From the NCBI RefSeq assembly GCF_024612015.1, contig NZ_CP102512.1:4216001-4280000 (forward strand): 64,000 nucleotides of DNA, read 5' to 3'. This document shows positions 15,350 to 24,195 of this stretch, piece after piece. The DNA is from Streptomyces sp. CA-210063 (lineage in GTDB: Bacteria; Actinomycetota; Actinomycetes; Streptomycetales; Streptomycetaceae). Within the stretch, counting starts at the first letter, position 1; each line of letters opens with the position of its first letter. Made by a program: the position numbers and the translations under genes. A model generated the notes under the pieces. The model was not told the origin of the DNA and did not search any database. It was given only the letters and a program-made list of their open reading frames with translations.

Positions 15350-16306
15350 GTGTCCAGGCGGAACTCGGAAGGGGCTAGCGGAGCCAGTAGCGCGGCGTTG
15401 TTCGGAGAGGTGCTGCGGCACTACCGCGAGGCGGCGCTGTTGACGCAGGGGTCGCTGGCGAGGGAGATCCCGTGCGACCGGTCGCAGGTGGCGAAGATCG
15501 AGGCGGGCACGAGGGTCCCGAGCGAGCAGTTCGCGAAGCGGGCCGATGAAGTGCTGGATACGGGTGGGGTGTTGACCCGGATGTGGGTCAAGATCGACTG
15601 GTATCCGGACGTCCAGCATCCCGACTGGTTCGAACGCAGGGTCGAGATGGACGCGGTAGCCGTTGGGCTGAGGGAGTACCAAGAGCAGGTCATCCCGGGC
15701 CTGTTGCAGACACCGGCCTACGCGCACGCGCTGTTCTCCCAGGTCTCGACTGGTGACGAGGTGGACGAACGCGTCCGAGCCAGGATGAGCCGCCAGCCGC
15801 GTTTCCTGGCCGACGGCGGTCCGCTGTATGTCGCGGTCCTGGACGAGAGCTGCCTGCGCAACGCGGTCGGGAACCCGGAGGTCATGCGTGACCAGTGCGC
15901 GCATCTGCTCAGCGTCGGACAACGGCCCAACATCCGCATCCAGGTGGTCCCGGCTGATCTCTATGGACTCGTCCGCCCCAAGGTCTCCATGTCGCTGATC
16001 GACCTGCCCGGCGAGCGGTGGGTCTACTCGGAATCGCAGCACAGCGGCCACTTCAACAACGATCCGGCGGCCTACACCCGCGACAGCCAGACCTATGATG
16101 TGCTCAGGGCCGACATCCCGTCAGCCCGCGAGTCCGCCGCCCTGATCAGCGACGTGATGGAGGGGTACGAGCGTCATGGACAGGTACGAGCTGAGCGCGA
16201 CGATCTGGGTCAAGAGCAGCTACAGCGGCAACGACGGCGGCAACTGCATCGAAGTAGCCCCCGGTTTCCCCGGACTCGTCCCGGTCCGCGACAGCAAGAA
16301 CCCTGA
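15350..16306 (+). CDS. XRE-family regulator with DUF5753-type domain
   Basis: A 318-aa regulator. The helix-turn-helix lies at residues about 18-70 (LRHYREAALLTQGSLAREIP, then DRSQVAKIEAGTRVP) and the DUF5753-type ligand domain at about 95-275 (YQEQVIPGLLQTPAYAHAL, then RPNIRIQVVP). This family, which includes WhiJ-like proteins of Streptomyces, works with a small DUF397 partner. GTG 15350 is preferred because GAGGGGG precedes it. Odd: the frame runs 131 bp through the DUF397 gene, adding about 40 Gln/Arg-rich residues, instead of stopping near its start as usual. Confidence 0.88.
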   Translation: MSRRNSEGASGASSAALFGEVLRHYREAALLTQGSLAREIPCDRSQVAKIEAGTRVPSEQFAKRADEVLDTGGVLTRMWVKIDWYPDVQHPDWFERRVEMDAVAVGLREYQEQVIPGLLQTPAYAHALFSQVSTGDEVDERVRARMSRQPRFLADGGPLYVAVLDESCLRNAVGNPEVMRDQCAHLLSVGQRPNIRIQVVPADLYGLVRPKVSMSLIDLPGERWVYSESQHSGHFNNDPAAYTRDSQTYDVLRADIPSARESAALISDVMEGYERHGQVRAERDDLGQEQLQRQRRRQLHRSSPRFPRTRPGPRQQEP

Positions 16307-16376
16307 AGGCCCCGTACTGCTCATCAACCGTTCCGCCTGGCAGCGCTTCATCGAAGAGCTAGGTCGCCGCCTTTAG
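16176..16376 (+). CDS. DUF397 small partner protein
   Basis: A 66-aa DUF397 protein (WVKSSYSGNDGGNCIEVAPG, then VPVRDSKNPEGPVLLINRSA). Family members pair with XRE/DUF5753 regulators, by analogy with the WhiJ-type systems. The coding region lies in another frame inside the 3' end of the XRE gene. Its TAG stop at 16374-16376 falls inside the dispersed TTTAGGGGCGCGGGG element. Confidence 0.9.
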   Translation: MDRYELSATIWVKSSYSGNDGGNCIEVAPGFPGLVPVRDSKNPEGPVLLINRSAWQRFIEELGRRL

Positions 16377-16444
16377 GGGCGCGGGGAACTGCGCGAGCAA
16401 CCACACCCCACCCGCACCCGCCCGACACCCCCAGCGGAGCGCTA
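16373..16444. repeat. Composite 3'-end element, copy A
   Basis: TTTAGGGGCGCGGGGAACTG opens the copy on the plus strand and supplies the DUF397 stop. On the minus strand it reads TAGCGCTCCGCTGG directly at the stop of the CU044_5270 gene, then a tract of five G-runs (GGGCGGGTGCGGGTGGGG) that fits a quadruplex pattern, then TTGCTCGCGCAGTTCCCC. Related copies are at 24049-24195, 34565-34654 and 57275-57412. Confidence 0.8.
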
Positions 16445-17512
16445 CGGCAGTTGTCCCGTCCGGTCGACCACCCCCCGTTCGAGGATGGCGACGGAGGAGA
16501 CGAGGTCCCCGGCCTCGAGGACCTCGCAGTCGTCGTCCGGGGTGTCGAGGTTGACCGCGTTCTGGGCCAGGAAGGCCAACGTCCGCCCGTCGAAGAGCAG
16601 TTCGTGGCGCGTGCGGTCCTGGCCGAAGTCACGGGGGAATGTCCCGTCCATGCCGATGGAGACCCCTGTGCGGCCCACCGCGTCCTCGGTGCCCTCGTAC
16701 ACGGTGAGTCCGGGGATTCGCGCGAGGGCCAGATAGAGCGCGACTTCGACCTTCGGCGGCAGGAGCTGACCCGTGAGGAGTGCGGAGGCCTTCTCGAAAG
16801 CGTCCCGGTCGGCGGTCTTCTCGCCGGACGGCTGCTCGGCGGACTTCAGCCCGTACAGGTAGCGGTACATCTCCCCGGCGTCGGTGGGCAGTTCGTCCTC
16901 CGCCTCCCGGTAGAAGTTGACGTTGTTCTTCGCGCGCAGCTGCTTGGCGACGGACCGCTCCACCACCTTGCCGTTGTCCTTGTGCTCCCGCGACAGCCCG
17001 ACGTGCTGTCCGTCGACGGACCACCAGGTCTCGCGTACGCCGAAGAAGTGCCCTTCGTCGGTCGACGCGCAGGTGGTCCTCGACCTCTCGGGGTCCACCT
17101 TCCAGTGGTAGTCCTCCCGCTCGGTGTAGACGAACTGGTCGTCCCTGATCGCGGGCAGCGTCCGCCGGCCGGCGGCCTCCGCGATCCGCTCGAGGAGCTT
17201 GGCCGCGCTCTCGTCGCTCGGTGCCACCCCGCGCCGCCCGGTCGCGGTGTCCACGCCGGGGCGCGGCGGCGCGGCGGCGTTCTGGGTGAACGTGGCGCCG
17301 ACGACCACGGCGGCGGTCAGGGTGGCGGCCACGGCGGGGGCGACGAAGGCGGGACGGCGCCAGAGACGCCGCGCGGGCCGTACCGGCGGACGGGTGCCGT
17401 GGGCGGCCTCGGCACCGTCACCGGTCTCGATCTCACGCATCAGGTGCTCCCTCAGGGCTTGGTGACGGCCCGGCGGAAGGTCCCTGTCGTGGGGGGACGG
17501 GATGTCGTTCAC
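16442..17512 (-). CDS. CU044_5270-type membrane protein, probable partner of the ECF sigma factor
   Basis: A 356-aa protein with a cytoplasmic N-terminus (HQALREHLMREIETGDG), one membrane segment near residues 55-80 (VAPAVAATLTAAVVVGATF) and a large extracellular domain. This matches the CU044_5270 family, commonly encoded next to ECF sigma factors. A role as a membrane regulator or sensor of the sigma factor is inferred from the gene pairing; no anti-sigma zinc motif is visible. GTG 17512 overlaps the sigma stop (GTGA). The stop codon touches the GCGCTCCGCTGG motif. Confidence 0.82.
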   Translation of the reverse strand: MNDIPSPHDRDLPPGRHQALREHLMREIETGDGAEAAHGTRPPVRPARRLWRRPAFVAPAVAATLTAAVVVGATFTQNAAAPPRPGVDTATGRRGVAPSDESAAKLLERIAEAAGRRTLPAIRDDQFVYTEREDYHWKVDPERSRTTCASTDEGHFFGVRETWWSVDGQHVGLSREHKDNGKVVERSVAKQLRAKNNVNFYREAEDELPTDAGEMYRYLYGLKSAEQPSGEKTADRDAFEKASALLTGQLLPPKVEVALYLALARIPGLTVYEGTEDAVGRTGVSIGMDGTFPRDFGQDRTRHELLFDGRTLAFLAQNAVNLDTPDDDCEVLEAGDLVSSVAILERGVVDRTGQLP

Positions 17513-18150
17513 TGCTTCCCCTCCTGGATGGGCCCGGCCACGGGGGTGTGGCCGCCCTTTGTCTGTCCGCGGCCGCCGTCGGGTTCCCGGTCGCCCAACC
17601 GCGCGGCCAGCTTCGCGCGGGCCCGGGAGAGGCGGGAGCGTACGGTGCCGACGGGGATGCCGAGCGCCTCGGCGGCGGCCGCGTAGTCGAGGCCGCCCCA
17701 CGCGCACAGGGCGAGCACCTCGCGCTCGGGACGGCGCAGCCCGTCCACCGCCGTGCGGACGGCCCGCAGATAGGCCTGGTCGTCGAGGTGCCCGGCGACC
17801 TCGTCGGCGAAGTCCCGCACGGACTCGGGCCTCGGCAGCCGCGCGACGGCGGCGGCGTGCCGCCGGCCGGCGCGGCGGGTGTTGCGGGCCACGTTGGTCG
17901 CGATGCCGAGCAGCCACGGGCGCGGCGAACCGCCCTCCGCGTCCAGCCGCCCGCGCAGCCGCCACGCCTCCAGGAAGGTCAGCGACACGATGTCCTCGGC
18001 CGTCGACCAGTCCCCCGTCAGCCGGAAGGCATGGTTGTAGACGGACCGCGCGTACGCGTCGAAGACCTCCCCGAAGGCGCCCGCGTCCCCGTCTCTGATC
18101 CGCGCGCGCACCTCACGCCGGTCCCCCGTGTCCCCGTCATTCGTCTCCAC
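17509..18150 (-). CDS. ECF-type RNA polymerase sigma factor
   Basis: A 213-aa ECF factor. Region 2 is at residues about 15-80 (VRARIRDGDAGAFGEVFDAY, AEDIVSLTFLEAWRLRGRLD, PWLLGIATNVARNTRR) and region 4 at about 120-180 (VDGLRRPEREVLALCAWGGL, then GIPVGTVRSRLSRARAKLA). GTG 18150 is chosen because GGGGGAGGAC lies next to it; upstream codons would add a poorly conserved leader. It is the first gene of a two-gene unit and a close paralogue of the factor at 1-397. A conserved ECF promoter near 18200 could not be identified with confidence. Confidence 0.92.
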   Translation of the reverse strand: METNDGDTGDRREVRARIRDGDAGAFGEVFDAYARSVYNHAFRLTGDWSTAEDIVSLTFLEAWRLRGRLDAEGGSPRPWLLGIATNVARNTRRAGRRHAAAVARLPRPESVRDFADEVAGHLDDQAYLRAVRTAVDGLRRPEREVLALCAWGGLDYAAAAEALGIPVGTVRSRLSRARAKLAARLGDREPDGGRGQTKGGHTPVAGPIQEGKQ

Positions 18151-18288
18151 GTCCTCCCCCTGTCCGCACGCCGAAGGCCGGTTCCCGTGACCCACGTCAC
18201 AGAGAACCGGCCTCGGGTGTACGGAAGCTGTACGGGAGCGGTTGTCCAGGAGCCGTTGTCCGGGAGCCGCTGTCCGTGAGCCGGACCG

Positions 18289-19407
18289 TCAGACTCCGAC
18301 GGACTGCAGCACGGCCAGACTCACATCCGCGTAGGAGTGCTTGCCGGAGACGAGGATGTTCACGCCGTAGTAGTTCCACAGCCAGCACACGAACGCGGCG
18401 AGCGCGATGTACGCGGCCTTGCGGCCCTTCCAGCCGGCCGTGGCACGGGCGTGCAGGTAGGCGGCGTAGAAGACCCACGTGATGAACGACCAGGTCTCCT
18501 TGGGGTCCCAGCCCCAGTAGCGGCCCCACGCGTCGCCCGCCCAGATGGCGCCCGCGATGATCGTGAACGTCCACAGCGGGAAGACGGCGGCGTTCACGCG
18601 GTACGAGAACTTGTCGAGGGAGGCCGAGGAGGGCAGCCGCTCCAGGACAGAAGTGGCGAACCGGCCGGGCCTGCCGCCGCTCGCGAGCTTGCTCTCGTAC
18701 GAGTCCTTGAACAGGTACATGATCGTGCCGACCGCGCCCACGTAGAAGACCGCGCCGCAGAAGATCGCGGTGGAGACGTGGATGTACAGCCAGTACGAGT
18801 GGAGGGCGGGAACCAACTGGTCGCTGGCGGTGTACAAGACAGTGACGGCTAGACCGAGATCGAGGAGGACCGTCGTGATGAGGGGGAGCCCGAGCCAGCG
18901 CACGTTCTTCTTCAGCGCGAGCAGCGCGAGGTACACGCCGACGGCCACGGTGGAGAAGGTGATGTTGAACTCGTACATGTTGCCCCACGGCGCCCGCTGC
19001 ACCGACAGCGCCCGCGCGAGCACCCCGCCGAACTCGACGAGGAAGGCGACCACGGTGAGGGACACGGCGATACGGCCGTAGAGGTCGCCCTGCTCGTCCC
19101 CGCCATGGGCGCCGGGCCCGTCCGGCACGTCCCGCGCACCGACGGCGGCCCGCACAACCACCTTCGGCCGCTCCAGCACGGTGGTCCCACCGGCCGTCTT
19201 CACGGTCACGGAGGGCCCGTCCGCCTTCTCGGCCCCCTTCGTCTCGGCGGTCAGCGCGGCCGCCGTACGGCCCACCTTGCTCCGGCTGCCGAACAGCCAT
19301 TCAGCGATGTACGCGAAGAAGGCCAGGGTGTACACGGCCATCGCGGAGTAGATCAGCGTATTGCTGACATTCGCGAGGTTCTCGTTTGTGGCGGCGGCGA
19401 GAGTCAC
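18289..19407 (-). CDS. ccsB: Cytochrome c biogenesis protein CcsB (heme handling)
   Basis: A 372-aa polytopic membrane protein of the CcsA/CcsB/ResC family. It carries the tryptophan-rich WWD-type motif WAGDAWGRYWGWDPKETWSF that binds heme, with flanking conserved His (LHSYWLYIHVSTAIF; YLHARA). With ResB it delivers and attaches heme to apocytochrome c on the outer face of the membrane (System II). A variable insert of about 60 residues sits after the second helix. GTG 19407 overlaps the resB stop. It is the last gene of the tlpA-ccdA-resB-ccsB operon. Confidence 0.95.
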   Translation of the reverse strand: MTLAAATNENLANVSNTLIYSAMAVYTLAFFAYIAEWLFGSRSKVGRTAAALTAETKGAEKADGPSVTVKTAGGTTVLERPKVVVRAAVGARDVPDGPGAHGGDEQGDLYGRIAVSLTVVAFLVEFGGVLARALSVQRAPWGNMYEFNITFSTVAVGVYLALLALKKNVRWLGLPLITTVLLDLGLAVTVLYTASDQLVPALHSYWLYIHVSTAIFCGAVFYVGAVGTIMYLFKDSYESKLASGGRPGRFATSVLERLPSSASLDKFSYRVNAAVFPLWTFTIIAGAIWAGDAWGRYWGWDPKETWSFITWVFYAAYLHARATAGWKGRKAAYIALAAFVCWLWNYYGVNILVSGKHSYADVSLAVLQSVGV

Positions 19408-21167
19408 TTCTCAGGCCTTTCGGCAGGTACGACTTGGGGGTCGGTGGTGGGGGTAGGGGCGGGGTTCTTGGGGTCGGGCTCTGGCTCTGGCTCTGGCTCA
19501 GCAACAGTCGGGGCCTCGGCGTGCACGGCGGCAGCCAAGTCGCCCAGTTCCTCCGGCACCTTCGCCGACTCACTGCGCCCCAGCCCCGCCATCTCCACGA
19601 CAGTGACCCCGTCGGAGCCGACCGTCGCCCGCACCCACACCCGGCGCCGCTGGATGAACAGCGACCCGGCAAGCCCACCGATCGCGGCGATCGCCCCGGC
19701 GAGGGCCCACCCACTGCCCGGCTGCTGCGTGACCTGGAACCCGGCCCACTCCTTGACCCCGTCGAAGGTGATCGTGCCCGCACCGTTCGGCAGCGTCACG
19801 GAGTCGCCGATCTTCAGGTTCGCCCGCATCTGCTTGCCCTCGGAGTCCTTGAACCCCTTCAGCTTCGACTTGTCGAGCTGGTACACGCTCTGCGGGATCC
19901 CCCCGTTGACCCGGAGATCACCGTGGTAGGGCGTCAGGTTCAGCCGGGGGTTCAGCAGCGCGGGGAACTGCGAGACCACAGCGGTGTTCGCACCGCCGTA
20001 CGTCGGAAGGAAGAAGGCCTGGATACCGAGCTGCTCCCACTTGCCCTGGGCGTCGCGGTACCCGTCCATGACCTTGATCGCACCGGTGGAGGTGACATTG
20101 GCGTCCAACGGCAGCAGCGGCACGGCGTCGTTGAAGACGACCTCGCCCCTGCCGTCCTTGATGGTGATGACGGGGGCGTACCCGTGGCTGACGAGATAGA
20201 CCTTCGAGTCGTCGATCTCCAGCGGCTTGTTGACCTCGACCTTGGTCGACTTCTCCTCGCCGTCGGCGCCGACGGCGTAGTCGACGGAGGCCTCGTAGAT
20301 CCGCGGGGTGCCCTTGTTCGGTCCGCTGGTCTCGTACGTGCCCCGGAAGTTCTTGAGGTCGAAGCTGAACGGGTTGAGGTCCTCGGCGGTGAAGAGGTTC
20401 CCGGACTTGAAGTCGTCGTACTGCGTGAGGGTGTTGGCGAAACCGTCGCCCTCGACGATCAGCTTGTTGCCCTCGGACCGGTAGAGCTGGCCCCAGGCGA
20501 AGGCGATGAGCATCACGATCAGCGCGATGTGGAAGGCGAGGTTGCCCGCCTCCCGCAGATAGCCCTTCTCGGCGGCGACCGCGTCCCCGGCGAGGTGCGC
20601 GCGGAACCGGCGCTTCTTCAGCGCCTTCAGCGCGGCCTCGCGCACCTGCTCGGGCGCGGCCTCCGTGCGCCACGTCGCGTACGCGGGCAGCCGGGTCAGC
20701 CGCTTGGGTGCCCCCGGCGGCCGGCCGCGCAGCTGCCCGACGAACTGCCAGGTGCGGGGCACGATGCAGCCGATGAGCGAGACGAAGAGAAGGATGTAGA
20801 TCGCCGAGAACCACACCGAGCTGTAGACGTGGAACAGCCCGAGCTTCTCGTAGATCGGCCCGAGGGTGTCGTACCGCTTCATGAAGTCGGCGACCCGCGT
20901 CGCGTCCTGCCCCGACTGCGGGATCAGCGAGCCGGGGATCGCCGCGAGCGACAGCATGAAGAGCAGCAGCAGCGCGACCCGCATGGACGTCAGCTGCCGC
21001 CAGAACCAGCGGGCCCAGCCGATCACCCCGAGCGAGGGCAGATTCGGCGCGTCCTCCTTCGGCGCCGTGGAGAGCTGCGAACCGGCGGCACCGAGATCGG
21101 TGTCATCGGTGGCGGCGCTTCCGCGCCCGGCCGTGTTCTCGCGGTTGCCGGAGTCGGTCGTCGTCAT
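19404..21167 (-). CDS. resB: Cytochrome c biogenesis protein ResB
   Basis: A 587-aa ResB-family membrane protein. Early helices (SMRVALLLLFMLSLAAIPGS; YILLFVSLIGCIVPRTWQFV; LAFHIALIVMLIAFAWGQLY) surround a large external domain, and a last helix lies near residue 490 (GWALAGAIAAIGGLAGSLFI). The tail ends in a PEPEPEPDP run, from a hexanucleotide-like stretch near 19480. It forms the System II complex with CcsB. It follows ccdA after 3 bp. Confidence 0.94.
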   Translation of the reverse strand: MTTTDSGNRENTAGRGSAATDDTDLGAAGSQLSTAPKEDAPNLPSLGVIGWARWFWRQLTSMRVALLLLFMLSLAAIPGSLIPQSGQDATRVADFMKRYDTLGPIYEKLGLFHVYSSVWFSAIYILLFVSLIGCIVPRTWQFVGQLRGRPPGAPKRLTRLPAYATWRTEAAPEQVREAALKALKKRRFRAHLAGDAVAAEKGYLREAGNLAFHIALIVMLIAFAWGQLYRSEGNKLIVEGDGFANTLTQYDDFKSGNLFTAEDLNPFSFDLKNFRGTYETSGPNKGTPRIYEASVDYAVGADGEEKSTKVEVNKPLEIDDSKVYLVSHGYAPVITIKDGRGEVVFNDAVPLLPLDANVTSTGAIKVMDGYRDAQGKWEQLGIQAFFLPTYGGANTAVVSQFPALLNPRLNLTPYHGDLRVNGGIPQSVYQLDKSKLKGFKDSEGKQMRANLKIGDSVTLPNGAGTITFDGVKEWAGFQVTQQPGSGWALAGAIAAIGGLAGSLFIQRRRVWVRATVGSDGVTVVEMAGLGRSESAKVPEELGDLAAAVHAEAPTVAEPEPEPEPDPKNPAPTPTTDPQVVPAERPEK

Positions 21168-21170
21168 GGC

Positions 21171-21983
21171 TCAGATCCCAGGGGTGAAGCCGGAGGACCA
21201 GACCTGCATCTCCTGAATGATGCGGTCCCAGGCGCCGGTCAGCATCAGCAGTCCGATCGTGATCATCATGCCGCCGCCGATGCGCAGCACCCACGCGTAG
21301 TGCCGCTTGACCCAGGCGAAGGCGCCGAGCGCCTTGCGGAAGGCCACCGCGGCGAGCACGAAGGGCAGGCCCAGGCCCAGACAGTACGCCACCATCAGCA
21401 GGGCCCCGCGACCGGCGCTGGCCTCCGAAAGCGCGAGGGCGTTGACCGAGGCGAGGGTCGGGCCGATGCAGGGCACCCAGCCGATACCGAAGAGCGCGCC
21501 GAGTATCGGGGCGCCCACCAGCCCGGTGGTCGGTTTGGTGTGGAAGCGGAACTCCCGCTGGGTGAACCAGGGCATCAGCCCCATGAAGAACAGACCCATG
21601 GCGATCATGAGCGCGCCGAGCACCTTGGTCAGCACCGCCTGGTGCTCCAGGAGGTTCCGGCCGAAGTACCCGAAGAGCGCGCCGCTGGAGACGAACACCA
21701 CGGTGAACCCGAGCACGAACAGCCCGGCCCCGGCCGCCATCCGCCCCTTGCGGGCGTCGGCCAGATCGGTGCCGCCGACTCCGGTGACGTACGACAGATA
21801 GCCCGGCACGAGCGGCAGGACGCACGGCGAGAAGAAGGAGACGAGCCCTCCGAGGACGGCGACCGGCAGGGCGAGGAGCAGCGCCCCGCTGAAGACGGTC
21901 TCGTTCATCTCGGCGGCGGTCGTGGTCAGCGCGGTGGTCGTGGCCAGATCAGCGGTCGTGGTCAGCACGGACGTCCCCGGCAC
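21171..21983 (-). CDS. ccdA: CcdA-type thiol-disulfide transporter
   Basis: A 270-aa membrane protein with about six helices. The redox cysteines are in FFSPCVLPLVPGYLS and GWVPCIGPTLAS, the usual pair of the CcdA/DsbD family. It passes electrons from cytoplasmic thioredoxin to extracytoplasmic thioredoxin-like proteins such as the TlpA lipoprotein encoded just upstream. The N-terminus before ETVFSGALLLALP is Thr-rich; an ATG 25 codons in could be the real start. GTG 21983 lies one base from the tlpA stop. Confidence 0.94.
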   Translation of the reverse strand: MPGTSVLTTTADLATTTALTTTAAEMNETVFSGALLLALPVAVLGGLVSFFSPCVLPLVPGYLSYVTGVGGTDLADARKGRMAAGAGLFVLGFTVVFVSSGALFGYFGRNLLEHQAVLTKVLGALMIAMGLFFMGLMPWFTQREFRFHTKPTTGLVGAPILGALFGIGWVPCIGPTLASVNALALSEASAGRGALLMVAYCLGLGLPFVLAAVAFRKALGAFAWVKRHYAWVLRIGGGMMITIGLLMLTGAWDRIIQEMQVWSSGFTPGI

Positions 21984-21984
21984 G

Positions 21985-22587
21985 TCACTTCTCCGCGAGG
22001 ATCGGCTTGAGCATCTTGCGCAGCTTGTCCTCGCTGAGCGCCTGCTGGGTGCGCGCCGCGAGCTTCCCGTCCCGGTCGATGACGAGCGTGGAGGGGATCA
22101 TCTGCGGGTTGAGCGAGCCCTTCTCGAAGCGCAGCAGCAGCTTGCCGGTGGGGTCGTACAGGCTCGGGTAGTCGACCTTGTACTGCTCCTCGAAGGAGAG
22201 CGCGGGCCGGGTGCTGGTGTCACGTGTGTTGATGCCGACGAACTGCACGCCCTGGTCGGCGAGATCCTCGGAGACCTTCACCAGGTTGGGCGCCTCGGCA
22301 CGGCACGGCGCGCACCACGAGCCCCACACGTTCAGGACGACGATCTTGCCCTTGTAGGCGGACGAGACATCGAGCTGGTCGCCGTCGATGGTCTTCCCGG
22401 AGAGGGCGGGCGCGTCGTCCCGCTCTCCCTTCTCCACCGTCGCGATCCCGTCGGAACCGGTGATGAACCCGGTCCCGCCACTACCGCCCTCGATACCTCC
22501 GCCCGCACAGGCGGACAGCACCAGCGCCAGGGCAGCGGCCCCGGCGGAGAGCAAAGCGGCACGACTACGGCTCGTACGGACACTCAT
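21985..22587 (-). CDS. Thioredoxin-like lipoprotein (TlpA/ResA type)
   Basis: A 200-aa lipoprotein. The signal peptide ends in the lipobox LSAC (Cys at residue 27), and the thioredoxin fold has the active site WGSWCAPCRAEAPN near residues 89-102 and the cis-Pro region QMIPSTLVID. It probably reduces apocytochrome c heme-binding cysteines outside the membrane, powered by CcdA. It is the first gene of the operon; the ATG at 22587 has GAAACTTTTCAC upstream, a weak ribosome binding site. Confidence 0.93.
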   Translation of the reverse strand: MSVRTSRSRAALLSAGAAALALVLSACAGGGIEGGSGGTGFITGSDGIATVEKGERDDAPALSGKTIDGDQLDVSSAYKGKIVVLNVWGSWCAPCRAEAPNLVKVSEDLADQGVQFVGINTRDTSTRPALSFEEQYKVDYPSLYDPTGKLLLRFEKGSLNPQMIPSTLVIDRDGKLAARTQQALSEDKLRKMLKPILAEK

Positions 22588-22675
22588 GTGAAAAGTTTCG
22601 CATGCCCGTTTCGCGGTCTTACGGCGGGGTCAGCCGCCGTCGTATGCCGAGGTCAGACGCCGTCGTACGGCGAGG

Positions 22676-23944
22676 TCAGGCGGCCGATCCGGCCTTCAGG
22701 AACTCCTTCCAGCCGCCCGTCGGCGCCTGCCCCACCCCAAGCGTCCGGAGCTTGGCCAGCACCTCCGGCTTCTGGACGTCCATCCAGTCCACGAACTGCC
22801 GGAAGGAGACGATCCGTATGTCCCCGTCCTTGGCCTTCTCCTTGGCCCGGGCGATGTGCTTGAGGGCCTCCTCGACGGCGTCCATGTAGACCCCGCCGTT
22901 CCACTCCTCGAAGTGGTTGCCTATGAAGAGGGGCGCCCGGTTCGTCTCGTACGCGCGCTGGAACCCGGCGACGTACGCGCCGGTCGCCTGGGTGCGGTAG
23001 GCCGGGTAGTTGGCGGGCGGGGCCTGGGTGGAGTTCTGGGACTGGTTGTACATGATGTTGTAGTCCATCGAGAGAACCTCGAAGCCACGGCCCGGGAAGG
23101 GCACGGACTGCAACGGCAGGTCCCACAGTCCCTGCTTCTTCTTCGGCCACACCTGGAGGCCGCCGGGCGAGGAGGAGTCGTAGCGCCAGCCCAGCTCGCG
23201 CGCGGTGGGCAGCAGGTTCTCCTGCCCCAGCAGACACGGCGTGCGCCCGCCGATCAGCTCCTTGTCGTAGTCGAAGGGCAGCGGTTCGACGTCGGTCCAG
23301 CCGCTGTTGGTCTTCCACTCCTTGACGAACGCCTTCGCCTGGTCGATCTCGCTGCGCCACTGCTTCGGCGTCCAGTTCCCGACCGAGCCGGTGCCGCCGC
23401 AGAAATGGCCGTTGAAATGCGTGCCTATCTCGTGCCCGTCGAGCCACGCCGTGCGCACATGCCCCAGCGTCGACTTGATGTGTTCGTCCGTCAGATAACC
23501 GATGTCGGAGGCGCCGGGCGCGTTGTTCGGCGGCAGATACGTGCGCTTTTTCGACTCGGGGAGGAGATAGATCCCGGAGAGGAAGAACGTCATATGGGCG
23601 TCGTGCTCCCGCCCGGCCTTCAGGAACCGTTCGAAAAGCCCGTTCCCGACGTCTCCGGCCCCGTCCCAGGAGAACACCACGAACTGCGGAGGCGTCTCCC
23701 CCGCGGCCAACGGCTGCGGCTTCCCCGGCTGGTTCGGCTGCTTCCCCGTGTACGACGTCGACCCGTCACCCAGCGGCTTCGCCGTCTTCCCCGGCTTCTT
23801 CTTCCCCGGCCCCTTGCCGCCACCACCGGACCCACCGGCCTCGCTGGGCTTGCCCCCGAGCCCCGTACCGCACCCGGTCAGCCCCAGCCCGGCAGCGGCA
23901 CCCGCACCGAGCCCGAGCATCCCCCTTCGCGATATTTCACGCAT
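22676..23944 (-). CDS. Polysaccharide-deacetylase-like exported lipoprotein
   Basis: A 422-aa protein. It starts MREISRRGMLGLGAGAAAGL and reaches a lipobox LTGC, a Tat-type lipoprotein signal. A Gly/Lys/Pro-rich linker follows. The catalytic part (residues about 85-400) looks like a polysaccharide deacetylase: VVFSWDGAGD, HMTFFLSGIYLL, DGHEIGTHFNGHFC and a late IGNHFEEWNGGVY. The usual DD pair is DG here, and the HxxxH metal motif appears as GTHFNGHF, so activity is uncertain. AGGGGGATGTA precedes ATG 23944. Anchored outside the membrane, it may act on cell-wall polymers. Confidence 0.85.
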   Translation of the reverse strand: MREISRRGMLGLGAGAAAGLGLTGCGTGLGGKPSEAGGSGGGGKGPGKKKPGKTAKPLGDGSTSYTGKQPNQPGKPQPLAAGETPPQFVVFSWDGAGDVGNGLFERFLKAGREHDAHMTFFLSGIYLLPESKKRTYLPPNNAPGASDIGYLTDEHIKSTLGHVRTAWLDGHEIGTHFNGHFCGGTGSVGNWTPKQWRSEIDQAKAFVKEWKTNSGWTDVEPLPFDYDKELIGGRTPCLLGQENLLPTARELGWRYDSSSPGGLQVWPKKKQGLWDLPLQSVPFPGRGFEVLSMDYNIMYNQSQNSTQAPPANYPAYRTQATGAYVAGFQRAYETNRAPLFIGNHFEEWNGGVYMDAVEEALKHIARAKEKAKDGDIRIVSFRQFVDWMDVQKPEVLAKLRTLGVGQAPTGGWKEFLKAGSAA

Positions 23945-24048
23945 TACATCCCCCTTGGTCAGCTCACGCACCAGTTCACGTGAAGCACACCGTTTTAGAG
24001 GGATGAGGGAACGCCGAGGTTCCCATTGATCTCGGGAAAGCGCAGATC

Positions 24049-24195
24049 TTTGGGGGCGCGAGGAACTGCGCGGGTCGTTTAGGGGCGCGGGGAACTGCGC
24101 GGCTCGTTTAGGGGCGCGGGGAACTGCGCGAGCGACCACGACGGGCCCGCAGTTCCCCGACGACCTCAATCACCGGCTCTCCAGCGGAGCGCTTA
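24049..24195. repeat. Composite 3'-end element, copy B, with a triple 29-bp tandem array
   Basis: Three head-to-tail 29-bp units of TTTAGGGGCGCGGGGAACTG type lie at 24049-24077, 24078-24106 and 24107-24135. On the minus strand they follow the histidine phosphatase, whose TAA stop is directly followed by GCGCTCCGCTGG. An inverted piece, GCCCGCAGTTCCCCGA, lies between and can pair with the block. Confidence 0.85.

Noticed and set aside
24049..24135. CRISPR-like array
   Set aside because: Units are contiguous without spacers and the same block occurs at gene ends elsewhere.
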